DNA of 64,000 nt from Streptomyces cirratus (GTDB taxonomy: Bacteria; Actinomycetota; Actinomycetes; Streptomycetales; Streptomycetaceae), in assembly GCF_014650775.1 (NCBI RefSeq), contig NZ_BMVP01000002.1, positions 744,001 through 808,000 on the forward strand, given 5' to 3'. The position numbers and the translations under genes were made by a program. The notes below the pieces were generated by a model. It was not told the DNA's origin. It made no database searches and saw only the letters and a list, made by a program, of their open reading frames with translations. Shown here piece by piece: positions 54,239 to 63,895 of this stretch. Position 1 is the stretch's first letter. Every line of letters starts with the position of its first letter.

Positions 54239-54310
54239 TGCCCCCGGCAGGATTCGAACCTGCGCACACGGCTCCGGAGGCCGTTGCTCTATCCCCTGAG
54301 CTACGGGGGC
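54239..54310 (-). tRNA. tRNA-Arg (anticodon CCG)
   Basis: A 72-base cloverleaf. The acceptor GCCCCCG pairs with CGGGGGC plus discriminator A; CCA is not encoded. The D arm has GCTCAGGGGATAGAGC. The anticodon stem ACGGC/GCCGT encloses CTCCGGA with anticodon CCG, reading CGG. The T arm GCAGGTTCGAATCCTGC is intact. Its 3' end faces the restriction-modification patch, the orientation expected for an integration target, but no duplicated 3' end was found. Confidence 0.97.
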
Positions 54311-54464
54311 GTGTCGTTCGCGTTGCGGCGACGGGTTGAACACTACCAGCTCGCGGGCGGTGATCAGAAACGGTTTGAGGGGGTGGGGAGGGGGCGGTCG
54401 CCCGGAGGGGGTGGAAGTGGGGAAAACCCGGACGCGGGGGCTTAGGCGGACCTACTCTCGAGTT

Positions 54465-54887
54465 GTGCCAGGCGCCTCGCGCCGGGTGCTTGTTGTCGAC
54501 GACAACAAGGTCATCCGGCAGCTGATCAAGGTCAATCTCGAGCTGGAGGGCTTCGAGGTAGTGACCGCGAACGATGGTGCCGAGTGCCTGGACGTCGTGC
54601 ATCACGTGTGTCCCGACGTGATCACCCTCGATGTGGTCATGCCCCGCTTGGACGGGTTCGGGACCGCGGCGCGGCTGCGGGCCGATCCGCGGACCCGGGA
54701 CGTGCCGCTCGCCATGGTCAGCGCCTGTACGCAGCACGAGGTCGAGGCCGGGATCACCGCCCGGGTCGACGCGTTCCTCACCAAGCCCTTCGAGCCCGCC
54801 GAGCTGGTCCGGGTCGTACGCCGGCTCGTCGAGCGGCGCGACCGGCGGGAGCGGGAAGGGGCTCCGGCCGGGAGCGGCAGAGGGTGA
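54465..54887 (+). CDS. Single-domain response regulator
   Basis: 140 aa from GTG 54465. Receiver domain only: VLVVDDNKV, phospho-acceptor in VITLDVVMPRLDG, switch region ending FLTKPFEP. A basic tail follows. There is no output domain and no kinase nearby. TACTCT lies six bases before the GTG without a Shine-Dalgarno site, so the message may be leaderless. The same gene precedes nrtL-lysA in other Streptomyces. Confidence 0.92.
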   Translation: MPGASRRVLVVDDNKVIRQLIKVNLELEGFEVVTANDGAECLDVVHHVCPDVITLDVVMPRLDGFGTAARLRADPRTRDVPLAMVSACTQHEVEAGITARVDAFLTKPFEPAELVRVVRRLVERRDRREREGAPAGSGRG

Positions 54888-54988
54888 AGGCGGGGCGAGG
54901 GTGACGGGGAGGCCGGCGGCGCACAGGCGCTGTTCACATGGCGAAACCCTTCGCATGACGCGGAAGGTTCTCCCCTAGGCTGGGTCCC

Positions 54989-55930
54989 GTGACCCCCGCC
55001 GACCTCTCCCGTACCGTCGCGCACGCCGTGCGCCGCGCCGTCGAGGACGGGGAGCTGCCCGCCGACGCGGAGCTGCCGCAGCGGGTGGTCGTGGACCGGA
55101 CACGGCCCGGCGGAGTGGGGGAGTACGCCACCGCCGTCGCCTTCCCCCTCGCCAAGAGCGCCGGACGGGCTCCCGGGGACGTCGCCCGCCTGCTCGCCCG
55201 CCGGCTGGCGCAGGTGCCCGGGATCGAGAAGGTCGAGGTCACCGGCGCCGGGTTCCTGAACTTCGTCATGGGGCGGCCGTCCGCCGAGGCCCTCGTACGG
55301 GACGTGCAGGCGCGCGGCATCCGCTACGGCTGCCCCCCGCAGGACAGTGGGGAGACGCGGGACGCAGTGGTGCGCGGCTCGGTTTCGCGTCTCGGTGGGG
55401 ACCCCGGAAACGGCGGGCTCCGCGTCGCCCCCGTGCCCGGGAAGGAAGGGGACGTCTTCGCCGCCTACGGCGCCGACGCCGCCCGCTGGGCCATGCTCGC
55501 CACGGCGCCCCATGAGACCCCCTCGTTCTCCGCTCGACTCCTGGTCCAGGACGAGTCCAACGAGTTCTTCCGCGTGCGCCACGGATACGCGCGCAGCCGG
55601 GCCCTGCTGCGCAACGCCGCCCTGCTCGGGTTTCCCCCCGAGCCCGGCGACGTCGGCGACGTCGCCGGCGCCGACGCGCTGCTGCGCGCCCTCGCCGACT
55701 ACCCCCTCGCCCGCGAAGCCGCCGCCCACCACCGTGCGCCCGAGCGGCTCGTGCGCCAGCTCGTCCGGCTGGCCGACGCGCTGCTCGACTTCCAGTACGA
55801 CGTGCTCCCCAAGGGAGACGAGAAACCCTCGGCCGCCCACCGTGCCCGGCTGGCACTCGCCGAAGCCGCCGGGACGGTGCTGGCCGGTGGCCTGTCCCTG
55901 CTCGGCATAGCTGCTCCCGAACGCCTGTGA
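54989..55930 (+). CDS. nrtL: ArgS-related anticodon-binding protein NrtL
   Basis: 313 aa from GTG 54989. The N-terminal ~100 residues resemble the arginyl-tRNA synthetase N-terminal domain ([13 protein letters not shown]), and the C-terminal third is a DALR anticodon-binding domain ([32 protein letters not shown]). The catalytic Rossmann core is absent; the middle is a short Gly-rich bridge. It should bind tRNA-Arg or regulate rather than charge it. A TAGGCT box seven bases before the GTG suggests a leaderless transcript. It precedes lysA by 19 bases. Confidence 0.88.
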   Translation: MTPADLSRTVAHAVRRAVEDGELPADAELPQRVVVDRTRPGGVGEYATAVAFPLAKSAGRAPGDVARLLARRLAQVPGIEKVEVTGAGFLNFVMGRPSAEALVRDVQARGIRYGCPPQDSGETRDAVVRGSVSRLGGDPGNGGLRVAPVPGKEGDVFAAYGADAARWAMLATAPHETPSFSARLLVQDESNEFFRVRHGYARSRALLRNAALLGFPPEPGDVGDVAGADALLRALADYPLAREAAAHHRAPERLVRQLVRLADALLDFQYDVLPKGDEKPSAAHRARLALAEAAGTVLAGGLSLLGIAAPERL

Positions 55931-55949
55931 CCTGCGAAGAGAGATTCCG

Positions 55950-57341
55950 ATGAGCCGTTCCGCGCACCCCGCCGGGCCCCGCCACGCCGACGTCCTGCCC
56001 GAGGGCCACTACGCGCCGCCGCCCGCCGACCTCAACGTCCTCGACGAGAAGGTCTGGTCGCGCACCGTCACCCGCAACGCCGACGGCGTCGTCACCGTCG
56101 GCGGCATCGAAGTGACCCGCCTGGCCGAGGAGTTCGGGACGCCCGCCTACTTCATGGACGAAGAGGACTTCCGGGCCCGCTGCCGCGCCTGGGCGCACGC
56201 CTTCGGCGCCGACGCCGACGTGTTCTACGCGGGCAAGGCGTTCCTCTCCAAGGCCGTCGTGAAGTGGCTCGAGGAGGAAGGCCTCAACCTCGACGTGTGC
56301 TCCGGCGGTGAGCTGGCCACCGCCCTCGCCGCCGGGATGCCCGCCGAGCGGATCGCCTTCCACGGGAACAACAAGTCGCAGGGCGAGATCCGGCGGGCCG
56401 TCACGGCCGGCGTCGGGCGCATCGTGCTCGACTCCTTCCAGGAGATCGCCCGCGTCGCGCACATCGCCCGTGAGCTGGGCGTACGCCAGCCCGTCCAGAT
56501 CCGCGTGACCGTCGGCGTGGAAGCGCACACGCACGAGTTCATCGCCACCGCGCACGAGGACCAGAAGTTCGGCATCGCCGTCGCCGACGGCAGCGCCGCC
56601 GAGGCCGTACGACGCGCCCTCGGACACGACAGCCTCGACCTGCTCGGCGTCCACTCCCACATCGGCTCGCAGATCTTCGACATGGCCGGGTTCGAGGTGT
56701 CCGCGAAGCGGGTCGTGCGGCTGCTCGCCGCAGTCCGCGACGAGCACGGCGTGGAGCTGCCCGAGATCGACCTCGGCGGTGGCCTCGGCATCGCCTACAC
56801 CTCCGCCGACGACCCCCGCGAGCCGCACGAGATCGCCAAGGCCCTGCACGAGATCGTCGCGCGGGAGTGCGAGGCGGCGGGGCTGCGCGCCCCGCGGATC
56901 TCCGTCGAGCCGGGCCGGGCGATCGTCGGCCCGACCGCCTTCACCCTCTACGAGGTCGGCACCATCAAGCCGCTCGAAGGGCTGCGGACGTACGTCAGCG
57001 TCGACGGCGGCATGTCGGACAACATCCGCACCGCCCTCTACGACGCCGAGTACGCGGTCACCCTCGTCTCCCGTGTCTCCGACGCCGAGCCGATGCTGGT
57101 GCGCGTCGTCGGAAAGCACTGCGAGAGCGGTGACATCGTGGTCAAGGACGCCTTCCTCCCGGCGGACCTCGCCCCCGGCGACCTCATCGCCGTCCCGGCG
57201 ACCGGCGCGTACTGCCGCTCCATGGCCAGCAACTACAACCACGCGCTCCGGCCGCCCGTCGTCGCCGTGCGCGACGGACAGGCCCGGGTGATCGTCCGGC
57301 GCGAGACGGAGGAAGATCTCCTGCGTCTCGACCTCGGATGA
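55950..57341 (+). CDS. lysA: Diaminopimelate decarboxylase
   Basis: 463 aa. PLP-binding Lys96 in [14 protein letters not shown], the Gly-rich [10 protein letters not shown] and the dimer-interface CESGD are all present. It converts meso-diaminopimelate to lysine and CO2, the last step of lysine synthesis. Probably co-transcribed with nrtL. It is followed by the hom regulatory region. Confidence 0.97.
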   Translation: MSRSAHPAGPRHADVLPEGHYAPPPADLNVLDEKVWSRTVTRNADGVVTVGGIEVTRLAEEFGTPAYFMDEEDFRARCRAWAHAFGADADVFYAGKAFLSKAVVKWLEEEGLNLDVCSGGELATALAAGMPAERIAFHGNNKSQGEIRRAVTAGVGRIVLDSFQEIARVAHIARELGVRQPVQIRVTVGVEAHTHEFIATAHEDQKFGIAVADGSAAEAVRRALGHDSLDLLGVHSHIGSQIFDMAGFEVSAKRVVRLLAAVRDEHGVELPEIDLGGGLGIAYTSADDPREPHEIAKALHEIVARECEAAGLRAPRISVEPGRAIVGPTAFTLYEVGTIKPLEGLRTYVSVDGGMSDNIRTALYDAEYAVTLVSRVSDAEPMLVRVVGKHCESGDIVVKDAFLPADLAPGDLIAVPATGAYCRSMASNYNHALRPPVVAVRDGQARVIVRRETEEDLLRLDLG

Positions 57342-57384
57342 GGCCCCTATTTCTGGGGAACGCCCCCAGGGGCCCAAAATGGAC

Positions 57385-57433
57385 GTCTCACTCAATGGAC
57401 CGAGGATGGAAACTACTGTCCATTGCATGAGAC
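57385..57433. promoter_or_regulatory. Palindrome overlapping a putative hom promoter
   Basis: Arms 57385-57400 and 57418-57433 match in 14 of 16 positions around a 17-base loop. TACTGT (57414-57419), a fair -10 box, lies at the junction of loop and right arm. Three direct repeats of GAG[AG]C[TC]GGTCG follow between 57429 and 57470. This could be an operator for a dimeric regulator or the lysA terminator; sequence alone does not decide. Confidence 0.45.
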
Positions 57434-57525
57434 TGGTCGCGTGAGACCGGTCGGTGTGAGGCTGGTCGGGCCCGGTACGCAAACGCGTGCCGGGTGGTGA
57501 TGGAAGATCGAAAGGCGTAGGTCGA

Positions 57526-58830
57526 ATGATGCGTACGCGTCCGCTGAAGGTGGCGCTGCTGGGCTGTGGTGTGGTCGGCTCAGAGGTGGCGCGCATCATG
57601 ACGACGCACGCCGAAGACCTGACGGCCAGGATCGGCGCGCCCGTCGAACTGGCCGGCGTCGCCGTGCGCCGCCCCTCGAAGGTCCGCGAGGGCATCGACC
57701 CGGCCCTGATCACCACCGATGCGACCGCCCTCCTCAAACGCGGCGACATCGACGTCGCCATCGAGGTCATCGGCGGCATCGAGCCCGCGCGCGGCCTGAT
57801 CACCACCGCTTTCCAGCACGGCATCTCGGTCGTCTCCGCGAACAAGGCGCTGCTCGCCCAGGACGGCGCCGCGCTGCACGCCGCGGCCGACGAGGCCGGG
57901 CTCGACCTGTACTACGAGGCCGCCGTCGCCGGCGCGATCCCGCTGGTCCGCCCGATGCGCGAGTCCCTCGCGGGCGACAAGATCAACCGGGTCATGGGCA
58001 TCGTCAACGGCACGACCAACTTCATCCTCGACAAGATGGACTCGACGGGCGCCGGCTACCAGGAGGCGCTCGACGAGGCCACCGCCCTCGGGTACGCCGA
58101 GGCCGACCCCACCGCCGACGTCGAGGGCTACGACGCCGCCGCCAAGGCCGCGATCCTCGCCGGCATCGCCTTCCACACCCGGGTCCGGCTCGACGACGTC
58201 TACCGCGAGGGCATGACCGAGGTCAGCTCCGCGGACTTCGCCTCCGCCAAGCGCATGGGCTGCACCATCAAGCTCCTCGCCATCCTGGAGCGCGCCGCCG
58301 ACGGCCGGTCGGTGACCGCCCGCGTGCACCCGGCGATGATCCCGCTCAGCCACCCGCTGGCGTCGGTCCGCGAGGCGTACAACGCCGTCTTCGTCGAGGC
58401 GGAGGCCGCCGGGCGGCTCATGTTCTACGGCCCGGGAGCGGGCGGCTCGCCGACTGCCTCCGCGGTCCTCGGCGACCTCGTCGCCGTCTGCCGCAACAAG
58501 CTCGCCGAGGCAACGGGGCCCGGCGAGTCGGCGTACACCCAGCTGCCGGTCAGCCCCATGGGGGACGTCGTCACGCGCTACCACATCAGCCTCGATGTGG
58601 CCGACAAGCCGGGCGTCCTCGCCCAGGTCGCGACGACCTTCGCGGAGCACGGAGTGTCCATCGACACGGTCCGCCAGCAAGGGCATCCAGACAGCGTCGG
58701 CGAAGGGGCCTCCCTCGTCGTCGTCACCCACCGGGCACCCGACGCCGCCCTTTCCGGGACCGTCGAGGCGCTGCGGAAGCTGGACACCGTTCGCGGTGTC
58801 GCCAGCATCATGCGTGTTGAAGGGGAGTAA
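57526..58830 (+). CDS. hom: Homoserine dehydrogenase
   Basis: 434 aa from ATG 57526. The NAD(P)-binding motif is GCGVVG, the substrate-binding and catalytic region has NGTTNFILDKM and EADPTADVEGYDAAAK, and the C-terminal ~80 residues are an ACT domain (YHISLDVADKPGVLAQVA) for threonine feedback. It reduces aspartate semialdehyde to homoserine, the branch point to threonine and methionine. Six bases separate it from thrC. Confidence 0.97.
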   Translation: MMRTRPLKVALLGCGVVGSEVARIMTTHAEDLTARIGAPVELAGVAVRRPSKVREGIDPALITTDATALLKRGDIDVAIEVIGGIEPARGLITTAFQHGISVVSANKALLAQDGAALHAAADEAGLDLYYEAAVAGAIPLVRPMRESLAGDKINRVMGIVNGTTNFILDKMDSTGAGYQEALDEATALGYAEADPTADVEGYDAAAKAAILAGIAFHTRVRLDDVYREGMTEVSSADFASAKRMGCTIKLLAILERAADGRSVTARVHPAMIPLSHPLASVREAYNAVFVEAEAAGRLMFYGPGAGGSPTASAVLGDLVAVCRNKLAEATGPGESAYTQLPVSPMGDVVTRYHISLDVADKPGVLAQVATTFAEHGVSIDTVRQQGHPDSVGEGASLVVVTHRAPDAALSGTVEALRKLDTVRGVASIMRVEGE

Positions 58831-58836
58831 GGACCC

Positions 58837-59907
58837 ATGAGCAGCAATCGCACCCACCAGTGGCGCGGCATCATCGAGGAGTACCGGGACCGCCTGCCGG
58901 TGACGGACGCGACGCCCGTGGTCACGCTCCGCGAGGGAGGCACTCCCCTCGTACCGGCCCAGGTGCTCTCCGAGCGCACCGGCTGCGAGGTGCACCTCAA
59001 GGTCGAGGGCGCGAACCCGACCGGGTCCTTCAAGGACCGCGGCATGACGATGGCGATCACCAAGGCCAAGGAGGAGGGCGCCAAGGCGGTCATCTGCGCC
59101 TCCACGGGCAACACCTCGGCCTCCGCCGCCGCGTACGCGGTGCGTGCCGGGATGGTCTCGGCCGTCCTCGTGCCCCGCGGCAAGATCGCGCTCGGCAAGA
59201 TGGGCCAGGCCCTCGTGCACGGCGCCAAGATCCTCCAGGTCGACGGCAACTTCGACGACTGCCTGGACCTGGCCCGCGCGCTCTCGGACAACTACCCGGT
59301 GGCGCTGGTCAATTCCGTCAACCCGGTCCGCATCGAGGGCCAGAAGACGGCCGCGTTCGAGATCGTCGACGCGCTGGGCGACGCCCCCGACATCCACGTG
59401 CTGCCGGTCGGCAACGCGGGCAACATCACCGCGTACTGGAAGGGCTTCAAGGAGTACAAGGCCGACGGTCTGGCCTCCCGTACGCCTCGCGTGTGGGGTT
59501 TCCAGGCCTCGGGTTCCGCGCCGATCGTGCGCGGCGAGATCGTCAAGGAGCCGCACACCATCGCGACGGCGATCCGCATCGGAAACCCGGCCTCCTGGGA
59601 GTACGCGCTCGCGGCCCGCGAGGAGTCCGGCGGCTTCATCGACGAGGTGACGGACCGCCAGATCCTGGCCGCCTACCGCCTGTTGGCGGCACAGGAGGGC
59701 GTCTTCGTGGAACCCGCCTCCGCCGCGTCGGTGGCCGGTCTGCTCAAGGCCGCCGAGGCCGGACTGGTCGACCCCGGCCAGAAGATCGTGTGCACCGTCA
59801 CCGGCAACGGCCTCAAGGACCCCGACTGGGCGGTCGCCGGTGCCCCGCAGCCGGTCACCGTACCGGTGGACGCCGAGGCCGCGGCCGTCCGGCTCGGCCT
59901 GGTCTGA
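58837..59907 (+). CDS. thrC: Threonine synthase
   Basis: 356 aa. PLP Lys66 in TGSFKDRGM, phosphate-binding pocket PVGNAGNI, and [11 protein letters not shown]. It turns O-phosphohomoserine into threonine. It follows hom closely and is separated from thrB by two hairpins and about 300 bases. Confidence 0.97.
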   Translation: MSSNRTHQWRGIIEEYRDRLPVTDATPVVTLREGGTPLVPAQVLSERTGCEVHLKVEGANPTGSFKDRGMTMAITKAKEEGAKAVICASTGNTSASAAAYAVRAGMVSAVLVPRGKIALGKMGQALVHGAKILQVDGNFDDCLDLARALSDNYPVALVNSVNPVRIEGQKTAAFEIVDALGDAPDIHVLPVGNAGNITAYWKGFKEYKADGLASRTPRVWGFQASGSAPIVRGEIVKEPHTIATAIRIGNPASWEYALAAREESGGFIDEVTDRQILAAYRLLAAQEGVFVEPASAASVAGLLKAAEAGLVDPGQKIVCTVTGNGLKDPDWAVAGAPQPVTVPVDAEAAAVRLGLV

Positions 59908-59910
59908 CCC

Positions 59911-59971
59911 GGAGCCCGCCCACGCGGGCTCCACGCCGTGCCGCCGGATTCCGGGACCCCCGGAATCCGGC
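59911..59971. terminator. Two consecutive hairpins between thrC and thrB
   Basis: A 9-bp stem at 59911-59919/59924-59932 and a perfect 13-bp stem at 59943-59955/59959-59971. Both follow the thrC stop directly and look like a tandem terminator or processing site. The rest of the gap to 60,211 holds a possible -10 box TAGGCT at 60067, which could give thrB its own promoter. Confidence 0.7.
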
Positions 59972-60211
59972 GACACGGTCCGCACGGCGGCCGGAGCCGG
60001 CGGAAGACCGCGACACGCATCGTGCGCCTCCTGTGCGCCCTATGTCGCGAGAGAACCTTCCTTCGATAGGCTGTACTTACATCCGCCACCGCGCACATGA
60101 CCGCGGTGCTGCCCCAAGGGCCTTCGGGTGTCGTGCGTTCTCCAGTACATTCGCAGCGAAGATCCCGCTCAGCACCAGATCTCGCACAGTCACAAGGAGT
60201 GTCATCGACCG

Positions 60212-61138
60212 ATGGCAGGTCCAGCGTTCCGCGCCGCCGCCGTACGAGTGCGCGTCCCCGCCAGCAGTGCCAACCTCGGCCCCGGCTTCGACGCCCTCGG
60301 CCTGGCCCTGGGGCTCTACGACGACGTGGTCGTCCGCGTCGCCGACTCCGGCCTGAACATCGACATCGCCGGTGAGGGCGCCGACAACCTCCCGCGCGAC
60401 GAGAGCCACCTCCTCGTTCGCTCCATGCGCACCGCTTTCGACCTGCTGGGCGGGCAGCCGCGCGGTCTGGAGGTCGTCTGTGCCAACCGCATCCCGCACG
60501 GCCGCGGGCTCGGTTCGTCCTCCGCGGCGATCTGCGCCGGCATCGTCGCCGCCCGCGCCGTGACCATAGGCGCCGAGGCCCGGCTCGACGACGCGGCGTT
60601 GCTGGAACTCGCCACCGAGATCGAGGGCCATCCCGACAACGTCGCCGCCTGCCTGCTCGGCGGGTTCACCCTCGCCTGGATGGACGGCGGCAGCGCCAAG
60701 GCGATCCGGATGGACCCCGCCGATTCCATCGTTCCGGTGGTCTTCGTACCTTCCAAGCCGGTCCTCACGGAGACGGCGCGCGGCCTGCTGCCGCGTACCG
60801 TCCCGCATGTGGACGCGGCCGTCAACGCGGGTCGCGCGGCCCTGCTCGTCGAAGCCCTGACCAGGCGTCCCGAGTTGCTGCTGCCCGCCACCGAGGACCG
60901 GCTCCACCAGGAGTACAGGTCCCCGGCGATGCCCGAGAGCGTGGCTCTCGTGGCCCGGCTGCGGGCGGACGGTATCCCCGCGGTCATCTCCGGCGCGGGC
61001 CCCACGGTCCTCGCGCTGGTCGACAACGGTGCGGCCGACAAGGTCGCGCAGCTCGCGGGCGAGGGGTGGGCGGCCAACCGGCTGGCCCTCGACGTCCCGG
61101 GCGCGAGCGTTCTTCCGCTGGGCACCCAGGGCGGCTAG
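60212..61138 (+). CDS. thrB: Homoserine kinase
   Basis: 308 aa from ATG 60212 with AAGGAG 12 bases upstream. GHMP kinase motifs: VPASSANLGPGFD, PHGRGLGSSSAA (ATP loop) and ISGAGPTVLAL. It phosphorylates homoserine for thrC. It ends before a 439-base gap to rho. Confidence 0.97.
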   Translation: MAGPAFRAAAVRVRVPASSANLGPGFDALGLALGLYDDVVVRVADSGLNIDIAGEGADNLPRDESHLLVRSMRTAFDLLGGQPRGLEVVCANRIPHGRGLGSSSAAICAGIVAARAVTIGAEARLDDAALLELATEIEGHPDNVAACLLGGFTLAWMDGGSAKAIRMDPADSIVPVVFVPSKPVLTETARGLLPRTVPHVDAAVNAGRAALLVEALTRRPELLLPATEDRLHQEYRSPAMPESVALVARLRADGIPAVISGAGPTVLALVDNGAADKVAQLAGEGWAANRLALDVPGASVLPLGTQGG

Positions 61139-61577
61139 GCCCACGGGGCCCGGCCGGCCAGGGGCCGGTGCGGCGGCTGGGCAGGCCGACCGCGCGGAAG
61201 CGCTGATTGCCGGTGATTGAGAGGGGGAATGTCTGTTGGATCCGGTAGTGTTAATCTCAAGTGCGCATCCGAAGCCGCCATGGCTCGGTGCTCAGTGTCC
61301 CCATTCGGGACCACATTTCTTCCGGGAGCCTCCCCGACTGCTCTGATCGCTTCCAGCAGTTTCGAGCACGCTCCGGAATCGGCGTGACATTCCCACGCTT
61401 CCAGCTCGGGGGCTTCTCGCCGGAACAAGCACGCACGTTTTCTCTCCGCCGTATCTCTACCGGCGGACCACCGCCCCGGCTGCGGTCCATGACCCATCAG
61501 GAAATGGACTGTCGTCGGACAGCACAACCGGTCGCCGAGCCAGACAGGCCGACGTCCGCTCCAGGGAAGGACCCTTC
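61139..61577 (+). other. Long rho leader/intergenic region
   Basis: 439 bases without a supportable gene. TAGTGT at 61246 may be a -10 box, giving an untranslated leader near 320 bases. Small frames here have poor codon pattern. Rho leaders are often long because Rho controls its own transcription; that is a family-level remark. Confidence 0.4.
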
Positions 61578-63716
61578 GTGAGCGACACCACCGATCTGAT
61601 GGGCGCTGCCGACACCAACGTCGACACCAGTGCCCCCGCCGCGGGCGCCGCGGCTGCCACTGCCGGCCGGCGGCGCCGCTCCGGCACCGGCCTTGACGGC
61701 ATGGTCCTGGCCGAGCTCCAGCAGGTCGCGTCGGGCCTCGGCATCAGGGGCACCGCGCGGATGCGCAAGAGCCAGCTGATCGAGGTCATCAAGGAGGCGC
61801 AGGCGGGCGCAGGCGCCCCCAAGGCCGCCGCCTCCGTCGCGGACACCGCCGAGGCCAAGCCGAAGCGCCGCGCCACCAGCAAGGCCCGTACGGGTGAGGC
61901 CGCCGCCGAGGCGCCCGCCGAGAAGCCTGCCACGCAGGCCCAGATCGAGATCCCCGGCCAGCCGGCCAGCGACGACGCCCCGGTCGGCGAGCGCCGCCGC
62001 CGTCGGGCCACCGCCCCCTCCGGCAGCCCGGAGTCCACGGCGCCCGTCGCCGTACAGGTCGAGCAGAAGACCGAGACCGCCGCCCCGGCGACACAGGCCG
62101 ACGTCAAGGTGGAGGCCGCCACCGCCGTCTCCGCCCAGGGCCAGGGCCAGGGGCAGACGCAGCTCCAGGAGGCCGGCGAGGGCCGCGGCCGCCGGGACCG
62201 CCGCGACCGCGACAGGGGCGAGCGCGGCGAGCGCCAGCGCGACCGCCGCGACCGCGGTGCCAAGACCGACGACCAGGGCGGCCAGGGCCAGGCGCAGGGC
62301 GGCCAGGCGCAGGGCCAGGGCGGCCAGGCGCAGGGCGGTCAGGCGCAGGGTGGTCAGGGCGGCAGCCGTCAGGACCGCCAGGACCGCGGCGACCGTCAGC
62401 AGCAGGGCGGCCGCGGCCAGGGCCAGCAGGGCCGGCAGGACCGTCAGGACAACGGCCCGCAGGACGACTTCGACTCCGAGGACGGCCGTCGCGGCCGTCG
62501 CGGCCGCTACCGCGACCGCCGTGGCCGTCGCGGCCGCGACGAGTTCGCGCCGAGCGAGCCGCAGGTCGCCGACGACGACGTCCTGATCCCCGTCGCCGGC
62601 ATCCTCGACATCCTCGACAACTACGCGTTCATCCGGACCTCCGGCTACCTGCCCGGCCCGAACGACGTGTACGTCTCCCTCGCCCAGGTCCGCAAGGCGG
62701 GGCTGCGCAAGGGCGACCACACCACCGGTGCCGTGCGCCAGCCCAAGGACGGCGAGCGCCGCGAGAAGTTCAACGCCCTCGTGCGTCTGGACTCGGTGAA
62801 CGGCATGGCGCCCGAATCCGGCCGCGGCCGCCCGGAGTTCCAGAAGCTGACCCCGCTGTACCCGCAGGACCGGCTCCGCCTGGAGACCGACCCGGGCGTG
62901 CTGACCACCCGCATCATCGACCTCGTGTCGCCGATCGGTAAGGGCCAGCGCGGTCTGATCGTGGCCCCGCCGAAGACCGGCAAGACCATGATCATGCAGG
63001 CGATCGCCAATGCGATCACCACCAACAACCCCGAGTGCCACCTGATGGTCGTCCTGGTCGACGAGCGTCCGGAAGAGGTCACCGACATGCAGCGGTCGGT
63101 CAAGGGCGAGGTCATCTCCTCGACCTTCGACCGTCCGGCCGAGGACCACACCACCGTCGCCGAGCTGGCCATCGAGCGCGCCAAGCGTCTCGTGGAGCTG
63201 GGCCACGACGTGGTCGTCCTGCTGGACTCCATCACCCGCCTGGGCCGCGCGTACAACCTCGCCGCCCCCGCCTCCGGCCGCATCCTGTCCGGTGGTGTCG
63301 ACTCGACCGCGCTGTACCCGCCGAAGCGCTTCTTCGGTGCCGCGCGCAACATCGAGGACGGCGGCTCGCTGACCATCCTGGCCACCGCGCTGGTCGACAC
63401 CGGCTCGCGCATGGACGAGGTGATCTTCGAGGAGTTCAAGGGCACCGGCAACATGGAGCTCAAGCTCGACCGCAAGCTCGCCGACAAGCGCATCTTCCCG
63501 GCCGTCGACGTCGACCCGTCGGGTACGCGCAAGGAGGAGATCCTCCTCAACGCGGAGGAGCTCGCCATCGTCTGGAAGCTGCGCCGGGTGCTGCACGCGC
63601 TCGACTCGCAGCAGGCGATCGAGCTGCTGCTCGACAAGATGAAGCAGACGAAGTCGAACGCCGAGTTCCTGATGCAGATCGCGAAGACGACCCCGGCGGG
63701 CAAGAACGACGACTGA
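61578..63716 (+). CDS. rho: Transcription termination factor Rho
   Basis: 712 aa from GTG 61578. The N-terminal RNA-binding helix ([15 protein letters not shown]) is followed by a long low-complexity insertion (~100-330): Ala/Glu/Gln stretches, a QGGQAQ-type repeat near 233-265 and Arg-Gly-rich [10 protein letters not shown] near 310. The cold-shock-like domain starts [24 protein letters not shown] (key NYAFIRT), then the helicase with Walker A APPKTGKT at 463-470, [11 protein letters not shown] and [13 protein letters not shown]. The insertion is typical of high-GC actinobacterial Rho and widens RNA binding. It ends transcription of untranslated RNA. Confidence 0.98.
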   Translation: MSDTTDLMGAADTNVDTSAPAAGAAAATAGRRRRSGTGLDGMVLAELQQVASGLGIRGTARMRKSQLIEVIKEAQAGAGAPKAAASVADTAEAKPKRRATSKARTGEAAAEAPAEKPATQAQIEIPGQPASDDAPVGERRRRRATAPSGSPESTAPVAVQVEQKTETAAPATQADVKVEAATAVSAQGQGQGQTQLQEAGEGRGRRDRRDRDRGERGERQRDRRDRGAKTDDQGGQGQAQGGQAQGQGGQAQGGQAQGGQGGSRQDRQDRGDRQQQGGRGQGQQGRQDRQDNGPQDDFDSEDGRRGRRGRYRDRRGRRGRDEFAPSEPQVADDDVLIPVAGILDILDNYAFIRTSGYLPGPNDVYVSLAQVRKAGLRKGDHTTGAVRQPKDGERREKFNALVRLDSVNGMAPESGRGRPEFQKLTPLYPQDRLRLETDPGVLTTRIIDLVSPIGKGQRGLIVAPPKTGKTMIMQAIANAITTNNPECHLMVVLVDERPEEVTDMQRSVKGEVISSTFDRPAEDHTTVAELAIERAKRLVELGHDVVVLLDSITRLGRAYNLAAPASGRILSGGVDSTALYPPKRFFGAARNIEDGGSLTILATALVDTGSRMDEVIFEEFKGTGNMELKLDRKLADKRIFPAVDVDPSGTRKEEILLNAEELAIVWKLRRVLHALDSQQAIELLLDKMKQTKSNAEFLMQIAKTTPAGKNDD

Positions 63717-63743
63717 CCGTCGCCGTAGCCGGACCGTCCCACG

Positions 63744-63779
63744 CAACCGCCCCCGTCGCAGCCGCGACGGGGGCGGTTG
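63744..63779 (+). terminator. rho terminator hairpin
   Basis: A perfect 16-bp stem (63744-63759/63764-63779) with loop AGCC, followed by TCCTTTC, 27 bases after the rho stop. Confidence 0.85.
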
Positions 63780-63895
63780 TCCTTTCGGGTTTCGACTGCG
63801 GCGGCAGCTGCGACCTTCGCCACAGCCGCGTCCTCTCGGCGGCTCCGCACATCGTCGCTTTCGTCCGGGTTCCGGCACGGTTGGTAGGCGCGCCG

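Noticed and set aside
49600..54310. Integrated prophage or integrative element at tRNA-Arg
   Set aside because: No integrase, no excisionase, no duplicated tRNA end and only three cargo genes.
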